Shown here piece by piece: positions 44,552-52,642 of a stretch of DNA of 64,000 nt. Position 1 is the first letter of the stretch; each line of letters starts with the position of its first letter. This DNA comes from Paenibacillus sp. G2S3. GTDB lineage: Bacteria > Bacillota > Bacilli > Paenibacillales > Paenibacillaceae. The notes below the pieces were generated by a model, which was not told the origin of the DNA, ran no database searches, and saw only the letters and a list, made by a program, of their open reading frames with translations. The translations under genes and the position numbers were made by a program. Location: the NCBI RefSeq assembly GCF_030123105.1, contig NZ_CP126095.1:3844001-3908000 (forward strand). The letters run 5' to 3'.

Positions 44552-45439
44552 TTAAACAATGGGCTCCTCCGCCTTTGTGATCCGCATGTTGATTAGTGAG
44601 AAAATGAGAATCGCCACCGCAAGCACAAATGCTTGTGCAGACGCATACCCCATTTGCAATTGATTAAAGCCCTGCTGATAAATCAGATAGACCGGAGTCT
44701 TCGTCATATTCGCTGGACCACCCTGCGTTAGCACAAAAGCTTGATCGAACAACTGTAAAGCACCAATGATTGCCATCGTGCTGACTAGAAAGGTCGTTGG
44801 ACGTAGTTGCGGCCAAGTAATATACCGGAAACAATCCAGCTTATTGGCACCGTCCAGCCTTGCGGATTCATACAAATAGTCAGGCACGCCTTGCAGACCT
44901 GCCAAATAAATAATCATATTTGAACCTACCGACTGCCACAGTGTAAGCATAATTATGGACAGCATGGCCGTTCGGGTCTCGGATAACCAGGCAGGACCTG
45001 TAATCCCTACATAGGACAACAATCCGTTAACCAAACCAAATTCAGGATGCAAAAGCCAGATCCAAACGGTAGCAGCAGCAACGGCGGATGTAAGGGTTGG
45101 CAGATAATTCAGAGTGCGGAACAGCTTCACCCCACGCCAGGTTCGACTAAGTAGAATCGCTAGGAGCAGCGAAATCAGGATATTTAGCGGAACGAAAATG
45201 ATCGAATAAAAAAACACATTTCGGAATGTTTTCCACAGCAGACTGTCCTCTATCAAACGGCGATAATTATCAAAACCAATCCAATCGTTTCTACTGAGTA
45301 CATCGTAGTTGGTAAAGCTTAGATATAACGCCATCACTACGGGGATGACCGTGAACACTGTAAACAGCAACACCGTGGGTGTGATAAACAAATAAGCCGT
45401 CCGCGCTTGATGTTTCTCTAGCTTTCTGATGGAAGCCAT
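44552..45439 (-). CDS. Carbohydrate ABC transporter permease, MalF type
   Basis: The inner-membrane protein has 295 residues and six predicted membrane segments. The N-terminal TAYLFITPTVLLFTVFTVIPV is characteristic of CUT1 MalF-type permeases. The EAA loop is in YESARLDGANKLDCFRYITWPQLRPT. The start ATG follows AGGAGGGGG. It is separated from the binding-protein gene by 63 bases that include a hairpin. Confidence 0.92.
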   Translation of the reverse strand: MASIRKLEKHQARTAYLFITPTVLLFTVFTVIPVVMALYLSFTNYDVLSRNDWIGFDNYRRLIEDSLLWKTFRNVFFYSIIFVPLNILISLLLAILLSRTWRGVKLFRTLNYLPTLTSAVAAATVWIWLLHPEFGLVNGLLSYVGITGPAWLSETRTAMLSIIMLTLWQSVGSNMIIYLAGLQGVPDYLYESARLDGANKLDCFRYITWPQLRPTTFLVSTMAIIGALQLFDQAFVLTQGGPANMTKTPVYLIYQQGFNQLQMGYASAQAFVLAVAILIFSLINMRITKAEEPIV

Positions 45440-45464
45440 TTCAGCTACCCCCTCCTAAGCAAAA

Positions 45465-45480
45465 GGGAGGCAAGCCTCCC
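45465..45480. terminator. Intercistronic hairpin between binding protein and permeases
   Basis: GGGAGGC and GCCTCCC form a seven-pair stem with two bases between, followed on the minus strand by TTTTGC. It may be a partial terminator or an mRNA stabiliser that keeps the binding protein more abundant than the permeases. Confidence 0.5.
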
Positions 45481-45502
45481 CTCGCTTCTAATGTCTTACT
45501 TG

Positions 45503-46807
45503 CTACTTCACTACCTCATTATCCTTAAGCATTTTGTCGCCTTCTTCTTGTGATTTCTTCAAGGTTTCATCAATACTCAGCTTGTTCTGCTGGTTTAGCT
45601 GCAAATTAGGTGCCAAAGCATCGGTTTCCATCACGGAATAACCAGGGTGGTTTGGACGAACCTTAGCGAACTCCAGCGTCTCTAGAAACGGCTGCCACTT
45701 AGGATCATCTTTGAAGAATGGATCTTCCATAGATGGCTTATAGCCAGGCAGATTAAGACTGGTCTTGGCCCAGAGCAATGCGTTATCCTTGTTCGCGGTC
45801 CACCATTTGATGAACTCCCACGCCTCTTCCTTATGTTTGGAGCCTTCTGGAATCACCAGACCAAATCCGCCCATAACACTGCCTTTATCCCCGTTTGGAC
45901 CAGCTGGCGGGGGAACAATTCCATAATCTAGATCTTTACCGTATTTATTATAGGTACTAAGCATCCACGGGCCGGAATACAGCATAGCAACTTTACCTGT
46001 GACAAAAGCATCTTGCCCTTCCCCAAGACCAAGCTCGAACCCTACTTTATATACCTTATCCTTGTTCATCAGGCGATCCCAGAATTCTAGCACCTGCTTG
46101 CCTTTTTCATTATTAAAATTAGTCTTTCCATCCTCCGTGAGCATGGTGCCGCCAGCCTGTTGAAGATACATATTAAAAAGCCCTAAATCCCCCATTGAAA
46201 AACCTGCAATTTCCAATTTATTGCCGTTCCATTTGGTAAGCTTCGTAGCAGATGCCTCTAGCTCATCCCATGTTGTCGGGGGCTGAAGTCCTGCATCTGC
46301 GAGCAGCTTTTTATTATAGAAAAGAGCACGAGCATCTACGGTGAGCGGCAGCCCATATAATTTGTCATCGTATGAAAGCTCACGAAGGGACTCGCTGTAG
46401 AAATCATCTTGGGAAATACCGTCACGCGTTAAGTATTCGTTAACCGGATGCAGAACGTTTTTTGGAGCATACAATGAAGTTCTCCAGCGATCCCAAAACA
46501 GCACATCAGGAGTGCCGCCATTGGTTGCGGAAGTCAGGAACTTCGTGATCATATCTTGCTGCAGCACATACTTTACATGAATCTTATCCTGTGATTTATT
46601 AAAGGCATTGACCATGGTCTCAAATTGCTTTTGTCCCTCACCGCCCCAATCTCCCCAGAAGGTAAGCTCCGTCTTTTTTCCATCACCGGCTCCAGGGTTA
46701 CTTGCAGTTCCAGACTCTTTACCGGTAGACCCATTATTGCCACCACAGCCCGTAGCCAGTGAAGCTGTCATAACCAAAGTAAGTGTGGTAATCAGCCATT
46801 TTTTCAT
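45503..46807 (-). CDS. Extracellular sugar-binding lipoprotein of the ABC importer
   Basis: The protein has 434 residues. The lipoprotein signal peptide ends in LATGCGG with the lipid-anchored Cys near 21. The mature part is a family 1 solute-binding protein: ELTFWGDWGGEGQKQFETMVNAFNK, the GGTPDVLFWDRW segment near 100, LYGLPLTVDARALFYNKKLL near 150, and GFGLVIPEGSKHKEEAWEFIKWWT near 310. It delivers oligosaccharides, here probably alpha-mannosides, to the permease pair. The start ATG follows AAAGGGGAT. It lies 42 bases after the GH125 gene. Confidence 0.92.
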   Translation of the reverse strand: MKKWLITTLTLVMTASLATGCGGNNGSTGKESGTASNPGAGDGKKTELTFWGDWGGEGQKQFETMVNAFNKSQDKIHVKYVLQQDMITKFLTSATNGGTPDVLFWDRWRTSLYAPKNVLHPVNEYLTRDGISQDDFYSESLRELSYDDKLYGLPLTVDARALFYNKKLLADAGLQPPTTWDELEASATKLTKWNGNKLEIAGFSMGDLGLFNMYLQQAGGTMLTEDGKTNFNNEKGKQVLEFWDRLMNKDKVYKVGFELGLGEGQDAFVTGKVAMLYSGPWMLSTYNKYGKDLDYGIVPPPAGPNGDKGSVMGGFGLVIPEGSKHKEEAWEFIKWWTANKDNALLWAKTSLNLPGYKPSMEDPFFKDDPKWQPFLETLEFAKVRPNHPGYSVMETDALAPNLQLNQQNKLSIDETLKKSQEEGDKMLKDNEVVK

Positions 46808-46849
46808 GTTCTATATCCCCTTTAGAGTCGATTAAAAAACTTGTAGACA

Positions 46850-48115
46850 TTAACCTCGCTTAACTTGCAGCCCGCAGCGCATAAGCACCAGCTCGCAGAA
46901 CATCATATTTGCCCAAGAGAACCATGGACGTGTATATTCATCCGGATGATCTACATGGAACCCTTCATGCATAAATCCGGTGCCCGCATCCGTCTTCTCC
47001 AGCAGATCAAGCAAGGATTCCTGTTCCTCATTGCTGGTAGATGTCATTCCCTGCATAGCTAAAGCTATAGGCCAGATATAACGACTAGGCGTATGTGGAC
47101 TTCCAATACCCGCAGCCACCTTTCCTGCGAAGAAATAAGGATTATTGCTACTTAAAATAAGCTCACGAGTATTTTTGTAGATAGGATCATCGGCACTCAC
47201 ATAACCCAAATAGGGGATAGAGAGCAGACTCGGCACATTTGCATCATCCATCAAATTCACCTGTCCACGGCCATCTACTTCATATGCATAGACTGACCCG
47301 AACTCTGGGTGGTCTACGATTCCATACTGGCTTATTCCCTCATTAATCTGTTTAGAAAGTGTTTTAGCTTTCAATTCCAGTTCCTGATTCCCTAGAATGT
47401 CTCGGGCAATCTCACATACATACTCTAAAACAACTACAGCGAACATATTGGCAGGAACCAAATACCCGTATTCACAAGCATCGTCGCTAGGACGAAATCC
47501 AGACCAAGTCATTCCGGTATAAGCTGTCAACGTCCCTTTGCCTTCGCGCGCTAATGTATCCGTAGGTGGACAGTTTATCCGTTGAAAAAGATAATTCGAA
47601 TCGCTCTCATGTCTCTGTTCGGTAGTCCATAATGCAATGATTCTTTCTACACCCTTAACAAACGAATCATTAAACTGACTTGTTCGGCCCGAATTCTTCC
47701 AGAGCAGATAACCCAGTTGGATCGGGTAGCATAATGAATCAATTTCATATTTTCTTTCCCATACTCCTGGGCTCATCTCCGTAAGATCCTCCTGATGACC
47801 ATTCCCATTTTCTTCTTCATTGAACGCGTTCGCATAAGGGTCAAGCTGGATGCAGGCGAATTGTCTTTGCACAAGTCCCTCAATCATGTCCGCAATTTCT
47901 TCATCCTCAGAGGCAAGGACCAGGAAGGGTCTAACCTGAGCGGCCGAGTCCCGCAGCCACATCGCTGGAATATCTCCGGTAATGACAAAAGTGGTGCCAT
48001 TCGCCATTCGTTTTAAGGTTGTATTCCAGGTGTTAGTCATACATTTCTCGAACATTTCAGCTAATTTTGGACGATCGTTCAGCTGTGTCTTTATACTAAA
48101 TGCCAGTTTCTTCAT
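46850..48115 (-). CDS. GH125 exo-alpha-1,6-mannosidase
   Basis: The protein has 421 residues from the ATG at 48115, cytoplasmic, without signal peptide. GH125 enzymes release mannose from alpha-1,6-linked manno-oligosaccharides. Seen: TFVITGDIPAMWLRDSAAQVRPFL near 43-66 (sugar-binding), YEIDSLCYPIQLGYLLW near 125, TGMTWSGFRPSDDACEYGYLVPANMF near 210, and a C-terminal GFHVDHPDEYTRPWFSWANMMF. The ATG has no good ribosome-binding site. The frame is open back to a CTG at 48145 placed eight bases after GGGGG, and the added residues KATREIPES look like the family N-terminus. It heads the mannan operon. Confidence 0.92.
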   Translation of the reverse strand: MKKLAFSIKTQLNDRPKLAEMFEKCMTNTWNTTLKRMANGTTFVITGDIPAMWLRDSAAQVRPFLVLASEDEEIADMIEGLVQRQFACIQLDPYANAFNEEENGNGHQEDLTEMSPGVWERKYEIDSLCYPIQLGYLLWKNSGRTSQFNDSFVKGVERIIALWTTEQRHESDSNYLFQRINCPPTDTLAREGKGTLTAYTGMTWSGFRPSDDACEYGYLVPANMFAVVVLEYVCEIARDILGNQELELKAKTLSKQINEGISQYGIVDHPEFGSVYAYEVDGRGQVNLMDDANVPSLLSIPYLGYVSADDPIYKNTRELILSSNNPYFFAGKVAAGIGSPHTPSRYIWPIALAMQGMTSTSNEEQESLLDLLEKTDAGTGFMHEGFHVDHPDEYTRPWFSWANMMFCELVLMRCGLQVKRG

Positions 48116-48172
48116 CGACTCAGGGATTTCTCTGGTTGCTTTCAGTTATAATACCCCCTTTTTCTTTTTCCT

Positions 48173-48186
48173 TTGAAGCGCTTTCA
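48173..48186. promoter_or_regulatory. cre-like CcpA site
   Basis: TTGAAGCGCTTTCA (plus strand) matches 12 of 14 positions of TGWAANCGNTNWCA. It begins seven bases after the -10 box of the mannan operon promoter and covers the expected transcription start, a position for catabolite repression. Confidence 0.65.
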
Positions 48187-48192
48187 CAAATT

Positions 48193-48221
48193 AGTATATT
48201 GTCATGTAGTTAGTATGTCAA
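48193..48221 (-). promoter_or_regulatory. Sigma-A promoter of the mannan operon
   Basis: On the minus strand TTGACA (48216-48221), a 17-base spacer and TATACT (48193-48198). Confidence 0.82.
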
Positions 48222-48283
48222 TATGTTTATTTATTAATAATAATATATCAATACTTCTATAACGATAAACATCTATCTAAAAT

Positions 48284-48318
48284 AAACAAAAAACCTATCT
48301 CAAAAGATAGGTTTTTAT
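48284..48318 (-). terminator. Terminator of the GntR-LacI regulator gene
   Basis: AACCTATCT and AGATAGGTT arms with a four-base loop, followed on the minus strand by TTTTTTGTTT. Confidence 0.88.
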
Positions 48319-48348
48319 AGCAACTAATTTATGGATAATCCTATAAAA

Positions 48349-49533
48349 TTAATTAGAATTGGCTGGTTTAGCAGGACCTGTGGATTCACCAGAAATCAAC
48401 TTAGCTTCCAGCATTATCTTGTTCGATACAGTCTGGCCATTCATTATTTTCAATACACTTTCAACTGCGAGTCGCCCCATTTCTTCTTCGTTCTGCCGTA
48501 AATGAGTGAACGCATAACCAGAACCCAGTGGAGTTGGTGGACTATCAAAGCAAATGATCGAAATATCCTCCGGAATCCGCAGCCCAAGTCGTTCAACCGC
48601 AGTTCTAGCCAGCAGGGCAATATTATATTCCACGGCAAAAAGCGCCGTTATTGTTGGATTCTCTTGCAAATGAGAAACTAGCCGTGAGATATCGTGCTCA
48701 ATATTCTCATCGTTAAAGGAATTAGGTAATGTTGAGGTTAAATCACTAACCCACAACCCCTTATCCACAGCTATCCCCCGCTCCGCATGCGCTTGTATAA
48801 ATCCCTCCACCCGCTCCTCAAGAGCCGTCGTATCCGCTGGAGGTGGAGAGAGAAAGGAGATATGAGTATGTCCGAGATCAAATAAGTACTCCGTCCCTTT
48901 CAACGCTGCCTGTATATTATCAGTGCCGATCGAAGCTGCCGCTACTCCTTTCAGATGGCGATCTACCAGAACTAAAGGGAAACGCCCGATCACCAATTTT
49001 AGAATTTCAGCATTAAAAAATTCACCTTGAGCCGGAAAAACAATCAGACCATCTACACCTAAGCTGAGCAGCTTTTGAATAGACTTTTCTTCGTTCTCCG
49101 GTATGCCAAATGTTCTTCGCAGAACGAGAAAACAATCATTATCACGGGAAGCCTGTTCCATTCCATAAATCAAGCCTGTGCCATAACTGTTGCCAAAATC
49201 GGTAATAATCAGACCAATCGTTTTCTCTTCGTGGTTAAAGGAATTAAAGGGAGTATCGTCGGAAATCGTCTCAGGAGACATAGCTGATTCTATGTAATCG
49301 ATTGCTGGATCAGCTACAAACGAACCTCTTCCCGGTTTTCTCACAATTAAGCGCTCGGCGGCGAGCATTTCCAGCGCTTTTTTACTCGTAATCCGACTTA
49401 CATTATAAGTTTCAGCCAGCTCTTTTTCTGAAGGCACCCGCTCTCCTTGCCCATAGGATTTATTAACAATAAGCTGCTTAACTTCATCAAATATTTTTTC
49501 ATACATCGGTTTGGATGACGTCGTCTCATTCAT
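48349..49533 (-). CDS. GntR-LacI hybrid (AraR-type) transcriptional regulator
   Basis: The regulator has 394 residues. An N-terminal GntR winged helix (about 1-75: VPSEKELAETYNVSRITSKKALEMLAAERLIVRKPGRGSF) is joined to a LacI/periplasmic-binding-like sensor (about 100-390: TIGLIITDFGNSYGTGLIYGMEQA, GVDGLIVFPAQG, LVLVDRHLKGVAAASIGTDN, FDLGHTHISFLSPP, ISIICFDSPP). This is the design of AraR of Bacillus subtilis. It is upstream of and in the same direction as the mannan operon but has its own terminator, so it is a separate unit. It probably represses that operon and senses a mannoside. A perfect 18-bp palindrome lies before its start. Confidence 0.9.
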   Translation of the reverse strand: MNETTSSKPMYEKIFDEVKQLIVNKSYGQGERVPSEKELAETYNVSRITSKKALEMLAAERLIVRKPGRGSFVADPAIDYIESAMSPETISDDTPFNSFNHEEKTIGLIITDFGNSYGTGLIYGMEQASRDNDCFLVLRRTFGIPENEEKSIQKLLSLGVDGLIVFPAQGEFFNAEILKLVIGRFPLVLVDRHLKGVAAASIGTDNIQAALKGTEYLFDLGHTHISFLSPPPADTTALEERVEGFIQAHAERGIAVDKGLWVSDLTSTLPNSFNDENIEHDISRLVSHLQENPTITALFAVEYNIALLARTAVERLGLRIPEDISIICFDSPPTPLGSGYAFTHLRQNEEEMGRLAVESVLKIMNGQTVSNKIMLEAKLISGESTGPAKPANSN

Positions 49534-49580
49534 AACTTTCGTTATCTCCTGACTCTAATTTTTTCATCTTTATACATAAT

Positions 49581-49598
49581 AATATATCATGATATATT
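49581..49598. promoter_or_regulatory. Perfect 18-bp palindrome, putative operator
   Basis: AATATATCATGATATATT lies 48 bases before the regulator's start codon. A half-copy, AATATATCA, occurs at 48242-48250, about 20 bases upstream of the -35 box of the mannan operon. Both places fit a GntR-type dimer site. Confidence 0.5.
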
Positions 49599-49697
49599 AA
49601 GTTTGTCGACATATGTACTGAAGCAGTTGAAAAAAGAGGGAGGAAGGGTGCATAGCGTAAAGTGGAAAAATTCTAGAATTCGTATAGAAACAGATAT

Positions 49698-49722
49698 AGA
49701 CCGTATTCTGAGAATACGGTCT
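49698..49722. terminator. Perfect hairpin after the VOC gene
   Basis: AGACCGTATTC and GAATACGGTCT pair perfectly around three bases. A real U-tract is missing on either side (TATATCTGTTT on the minus strand), so termination is probable but not certain. Confidence 0.55.
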
Positions 49723-49759
49723 AATAAAGGTTAAGTAGCAACGCTTCAACCAGACTCCT

Positions 49760-50182
49760 TTAATTCTCAAGCTCCCACTCTGGATTCCATGCGACTTCCC
49801 ACAAATGCCCATCGGGGTCCATAAAGTGACCCGAAAACCCTCCCCAAAAGGTGTCATGTGCAGGGTCAACGATCTTCGCTCCAGCCTTTTGAGCCTGCTC
49901 CATAACCTGATCTGCTTCCTCTTTACTTCCTACATTGTGACCAATCGTTATTTCTGTTGAACTGGCTTCGGATAATGGAACCTTTGCTTCATAAGCCATA
50001 TCTTTCCGATTCCAAAGCGCCAGTTTTAAGCCTGCTTGCAAATCAAAAAAGGCAACCGCTCCATGTTCAAATTCTTTGCCAATGATCCCTTCGGTCGGAA
50101 ATCCTAAACCATCCCTGTAAAAAATCAAAGCCCTCTCCAGATCATCCACGCCTAGTGTTATTACTGTAATTCGGGGTTTCAT
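49760..50182 (-). CDS. VOC-superfamily (glyoxalase-like) protein
   Basis: The 140-residue protein consists of one VOC domain made of two beta-alpha-beta-beta-beta units. ITVITLGVDDLERALIFYRDGLGFPTEG is the first unit and GAKIVDPAHDTFWGGFSGHFMDPDGHLWEVAWNP the second, with the last metal-ligand Glu in LWEVAW. The N-terminal metal His is replaced (ITVITLGV), so a canonical glyoxalase I activity is doubtful. The start ATG follows AGGAGG. It is co-directional with and 28 bases after the SRPBCC gene, so the two may share a transcript. Confidence 0.85.
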   Translation of the reverse strand: MKPRITVITLGVDDLERALIFYRDGLGFPTEGIIGKEFEHGAVAFFDLQAGLKLALWNRKDMAYEAKVPLSEASSTEITIGHNVGSKEEADQVMEQAQKAGAKIVDPAHDTFWGGFSGHFMDPDGHLWEVAWNPEWELEN

Positions 50183-50210
50183 CTATATCGAGCCTCCTAT
50201 TTTCGCTTCG

Positions 50211-50648
50211 TTAGATTGTACGGGTCCGCTCATTAATTGTGTTCAGTACTTCTTCCCAATGCCTCTTCATCTGCTCTCGCGTATCTGGATGGACCATTTT
50301 CTCTTGATGGAAGCTGATTGTTGTCTTGCCAGATGGATTAGAAATCAAGCGAATTTGCAGCGTAGAGGGTTGCTCCCACTCCTTTTTCCTCCATCTAAGA
50401 CGGACTTGATGATGAGGTTTGACAACTATGAATTGGCCTGTGACCCCTTCTCTAGAAAGAAACGATTCTCCTTCATTAATAATCAAGGACTCCACATCCC
50501 CGATCCATAATCGGATCCCTTCATCAGATGTGAGAAATCCCCAAGCTTGCTCTAGTGAAATCGGAAATGTTCTCCGCACACCCACCTGAATCCCTGCTGC
50601 TATTGTTTGCCCCACTTTTTTATCTAATTCAGAGTGATTTTTGTTCAT
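50211..50648 (-). CDS. SRPBCC/AHSA1-type ligand-binding protein
   Basis: The protein has 145 residues. The START-like helix-grip fold is indicated by VRRTFPISLEQAWGFLTSDEGIRLWIGDVESL, QVRLRWRKKEW, and the C-terminal helix QMKRHWEEVLNTINERT. Such proteins bind hydrophobic small molecules or act as Hsp90-activator-like domains; the role here is unknown. The start ATG follows GAGGTG. It is the first gene of a pair with the VOC protein. Confidence 0.82.
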   Translation of the reverse strand: MNKNHSELDKKVGQTIAAGIQVGVRRTFPISLEQAWGFLTSDEGIRLWIGDVESLIINEGESFLSREGVTGQFIVVKPHHQVRLRWRKKEWEQPSTLQIRLISNPSGKTTISFHQEKMVHPDTREQMKRHWEEVLNTINERTRTI

Positions 50649-50852
50649 AATGGCACCTCGTACATATTATTTTGAAGAACCGGTCTACTATATTCATAGA
50701 TAATATCAAACCACATTCCACTTAACAAGTTTTTACACTTTTGTACATTTGTTCTTTTTTCGACCATAAAAAGCTTACACAGGTCTATCGTAAATGGCTG
50801 TTCAGATTATATAATAGAGACTATCTGGTATAGAAAGGAAGTTGATTTTTTT

Positions 50853-52547
50853 ATGAAATTTGATGATTACCGCTATGAGCGACCGGATGTAGAGAAATTC
50901 AAGCAAGACTTTAACGCCCTGCTGAAAGATCTCAACGACACATCACCATTAGAGGTACAAAAAGCTTCCGTCACTGCCATTAACAAGCTTCGCAATGAGT
51001 TTGATACTATGCAGACATTGGTTAGCGTTCGCCATTCTATCAACACGACGGATGAATTTTACAAAACCGAACAAGAATTCATGGACGAAATCGGGCCTGT
51101 CGTTCAGGAATACATAACCGACTACTACAAAGCACTCGTACATTCCAAATATAGAGCCGAGTTTGAAAAGGAATGGGGTGCGCAGTTACTCCGGCTTGCT
51201 GAAGTTTCGCTGCGGACGTTTAGTCCGGAAATCATTGAAGATTTACAATTGGAGAACAAACTTTCAACAGAATACTCTCAGCTTATCGCCTCAGCCAAAA
51301 TTCTTTTTGAAGGTGAAGAGCGTACACTGCCTCAACTCGCACCTTTCGAATTGTCTACAGACCGTGATATGCGTAAAAGTGCTTCTGAAGCTCGGTTTGG
51401 TTTTATGTCCGAACACGAGGCTGAATTTGACCGCATCTATGATGAGCTCGTAAAGGTCCGTGACCGCATAGCTAAAAAGCTTGGGTACAGCAACTTTGTT
51501 CAGCTAGGTTATGACCGTATGATGCGTACCGACTATAATGCTGAAATGGTTGCTAATTTCCGCAAACAAGTTCTGGAATATATCGTACCTGTCTCCCAGC
51601 AGCTAAAGAAACGTCAGACTGAACGCCTAGGTCTCGATGAATTGAAATATTACGACGAGAATTTTAGCTTTAAGACCGGGAACGCAACCCCTAAAGGAGA
51701 TTCAGACTGGATTGTAGCTAACGGTAAGAAGATGTACAAAGAGCTCTCCTCTGAAACGGATGAATTCTTTACATTCATGCTGGACAATAATCTGGTGGAT
51801 TTAGTAAGCAAAAAAGGAAAACAAGGCGGCGGATATTGCACCTATTTCAGCCAATACCAAGCCCCTTTTATTTTCTCGAATTTCAACGGAACCTCTGGGG
51901 ATATTGATGTCTTAACTCACGAAGTGGGTCATGCGTTCCAGGTTTATGAAAGCCGCAATATTAATGTACCAGAGTATGCTTTTCCAACCTATGAAGCCTG
52001 TGAGATTCATTCCATGAGTATGGAATTTTTCGCTTGGCCTTGGATGAATTTGTTCTTTGAGGAAGATGCAGATAAGTACCGCTTCAATCACTTATCTGAC
52101 AGCCTTCAGTTTATTCCTTACGGGGTATCTGTCGATGAATTCCAACATTTTGTTTATAGCAACCCTGAAGCAACCCCTGCTGAACGCAAGCAGGCTTGGA
52201 GAGACATCGAGAAGAAATACTTACCACATCGTAATTATGAAGGTAACACTTATCTGGAACAAGGGGGCTTCTGGCATAAACAAGGCCACATCTTTGCCTC
52301 GCCGTTCTACTACATTGACTACACACTAGCACAGCTATGTGCCTTCCAGTTCTGGAAACGTTCGAACGAAGATTTCAAATCTGCTTGGAGCGATTATTTG
52401 GAGCTATGCCAAGCTGGAGGAAGCAAATCTTTTATCAAACTGGTTGAGCTTGCGGGTCTGACTTCACCTTTTGAAGATGGCTGCATTAGCTCCGTTATTG
52501 GGGATATTGAAGGTTGGTTGAACAGCATTAATGATAAAGAGCTTTAA
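50853..52547 (+). CDS. M3-family oligoendopeptidase (PepF-like)
   Basis: The cytoplasmic zinc metallopeptidase has 564 residues and cleaves short peptides. The zinc site is in VLTHEVGHAFQVYES near 350-364 (His-Glu-x-x-His), with the third ligand Glu in YEACEIHSMSMEF about 25 residues later. The N-terminal helical part (about 1-200) and the closing YIDYTLAQLCAFQFWKRS are typical of the family. The start ATG follows AAAGGAAG at 11 bases. A perfect TATAAT at 50810-50815 may be the -10 box, without a recognisable -35. It is a single gene with its own terminator. Confidence 0.92.
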   Translation: MKFDDYRYERPDVEKFKQDFNALLKDLNDTSPLEVQKASVTAINKLRNEFDTMQTLVSVRHSINTTDEFYKTEQEFMDEIGPVVQEYITDYYKALVHSKYRAEFEKEWGAQLLRLAEVSLRTFSPEIIEDLQLENKLSTEYSQLIASAKILFEGEERTLPQLAPFELSTDRDMRKSASEARFGFMSEHEAEFDRIYDELVKVRDRIAKKLGYSNFVQLGYDRMMRTDYNAEMVANFRKQVLEYIVPVSQQLKKRQTERLGLDELKYYDENFSFKTGNATPKGDSDWIVANGKKMYKELSSETDEFFTFMLDNNLVDLVSKKGKQGGGYCTYFSQYQAPFIFSNFNGTSGDIDVLTHEVGHAFQVYESRNINVPEYAFPTYEACEIHSMSMEFFAWPWMNLFFEEDADKYRFNHLSDSLQFIPYGVSVDEFQHFVYSNPEATPAERKQAWRDIEKKYLPHRNYEGNTYLEQGGFWHKQGHIFASPFYYIDYTLAQLCAFQFWKRSNEDFKSAWSDYLELCQAGGSKSFIKLVELAGLTSPFEDGCISSVIGDIEGWLNSINDKEL

Positions 52548-52571
52548 TCCATTCTCTGGTAAGCTCAACAC

Positions 52572-52610
52572 AAAAAAGCAATCCTTGCCTTATGGCTTGG
52601 ATTGCTTTTT
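52572..52610 (+). terminator. Terminator of the peptidase gene
   Basis: AAAAAGCAATCC and GGATTGCTTTTT arms around 14 bases. It may also serve the converging GH2 gene. Confidence 0.9.
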
Positions 52611-52642
52611 AAAATTGAATGATCCAACTTCACCCATGTATG

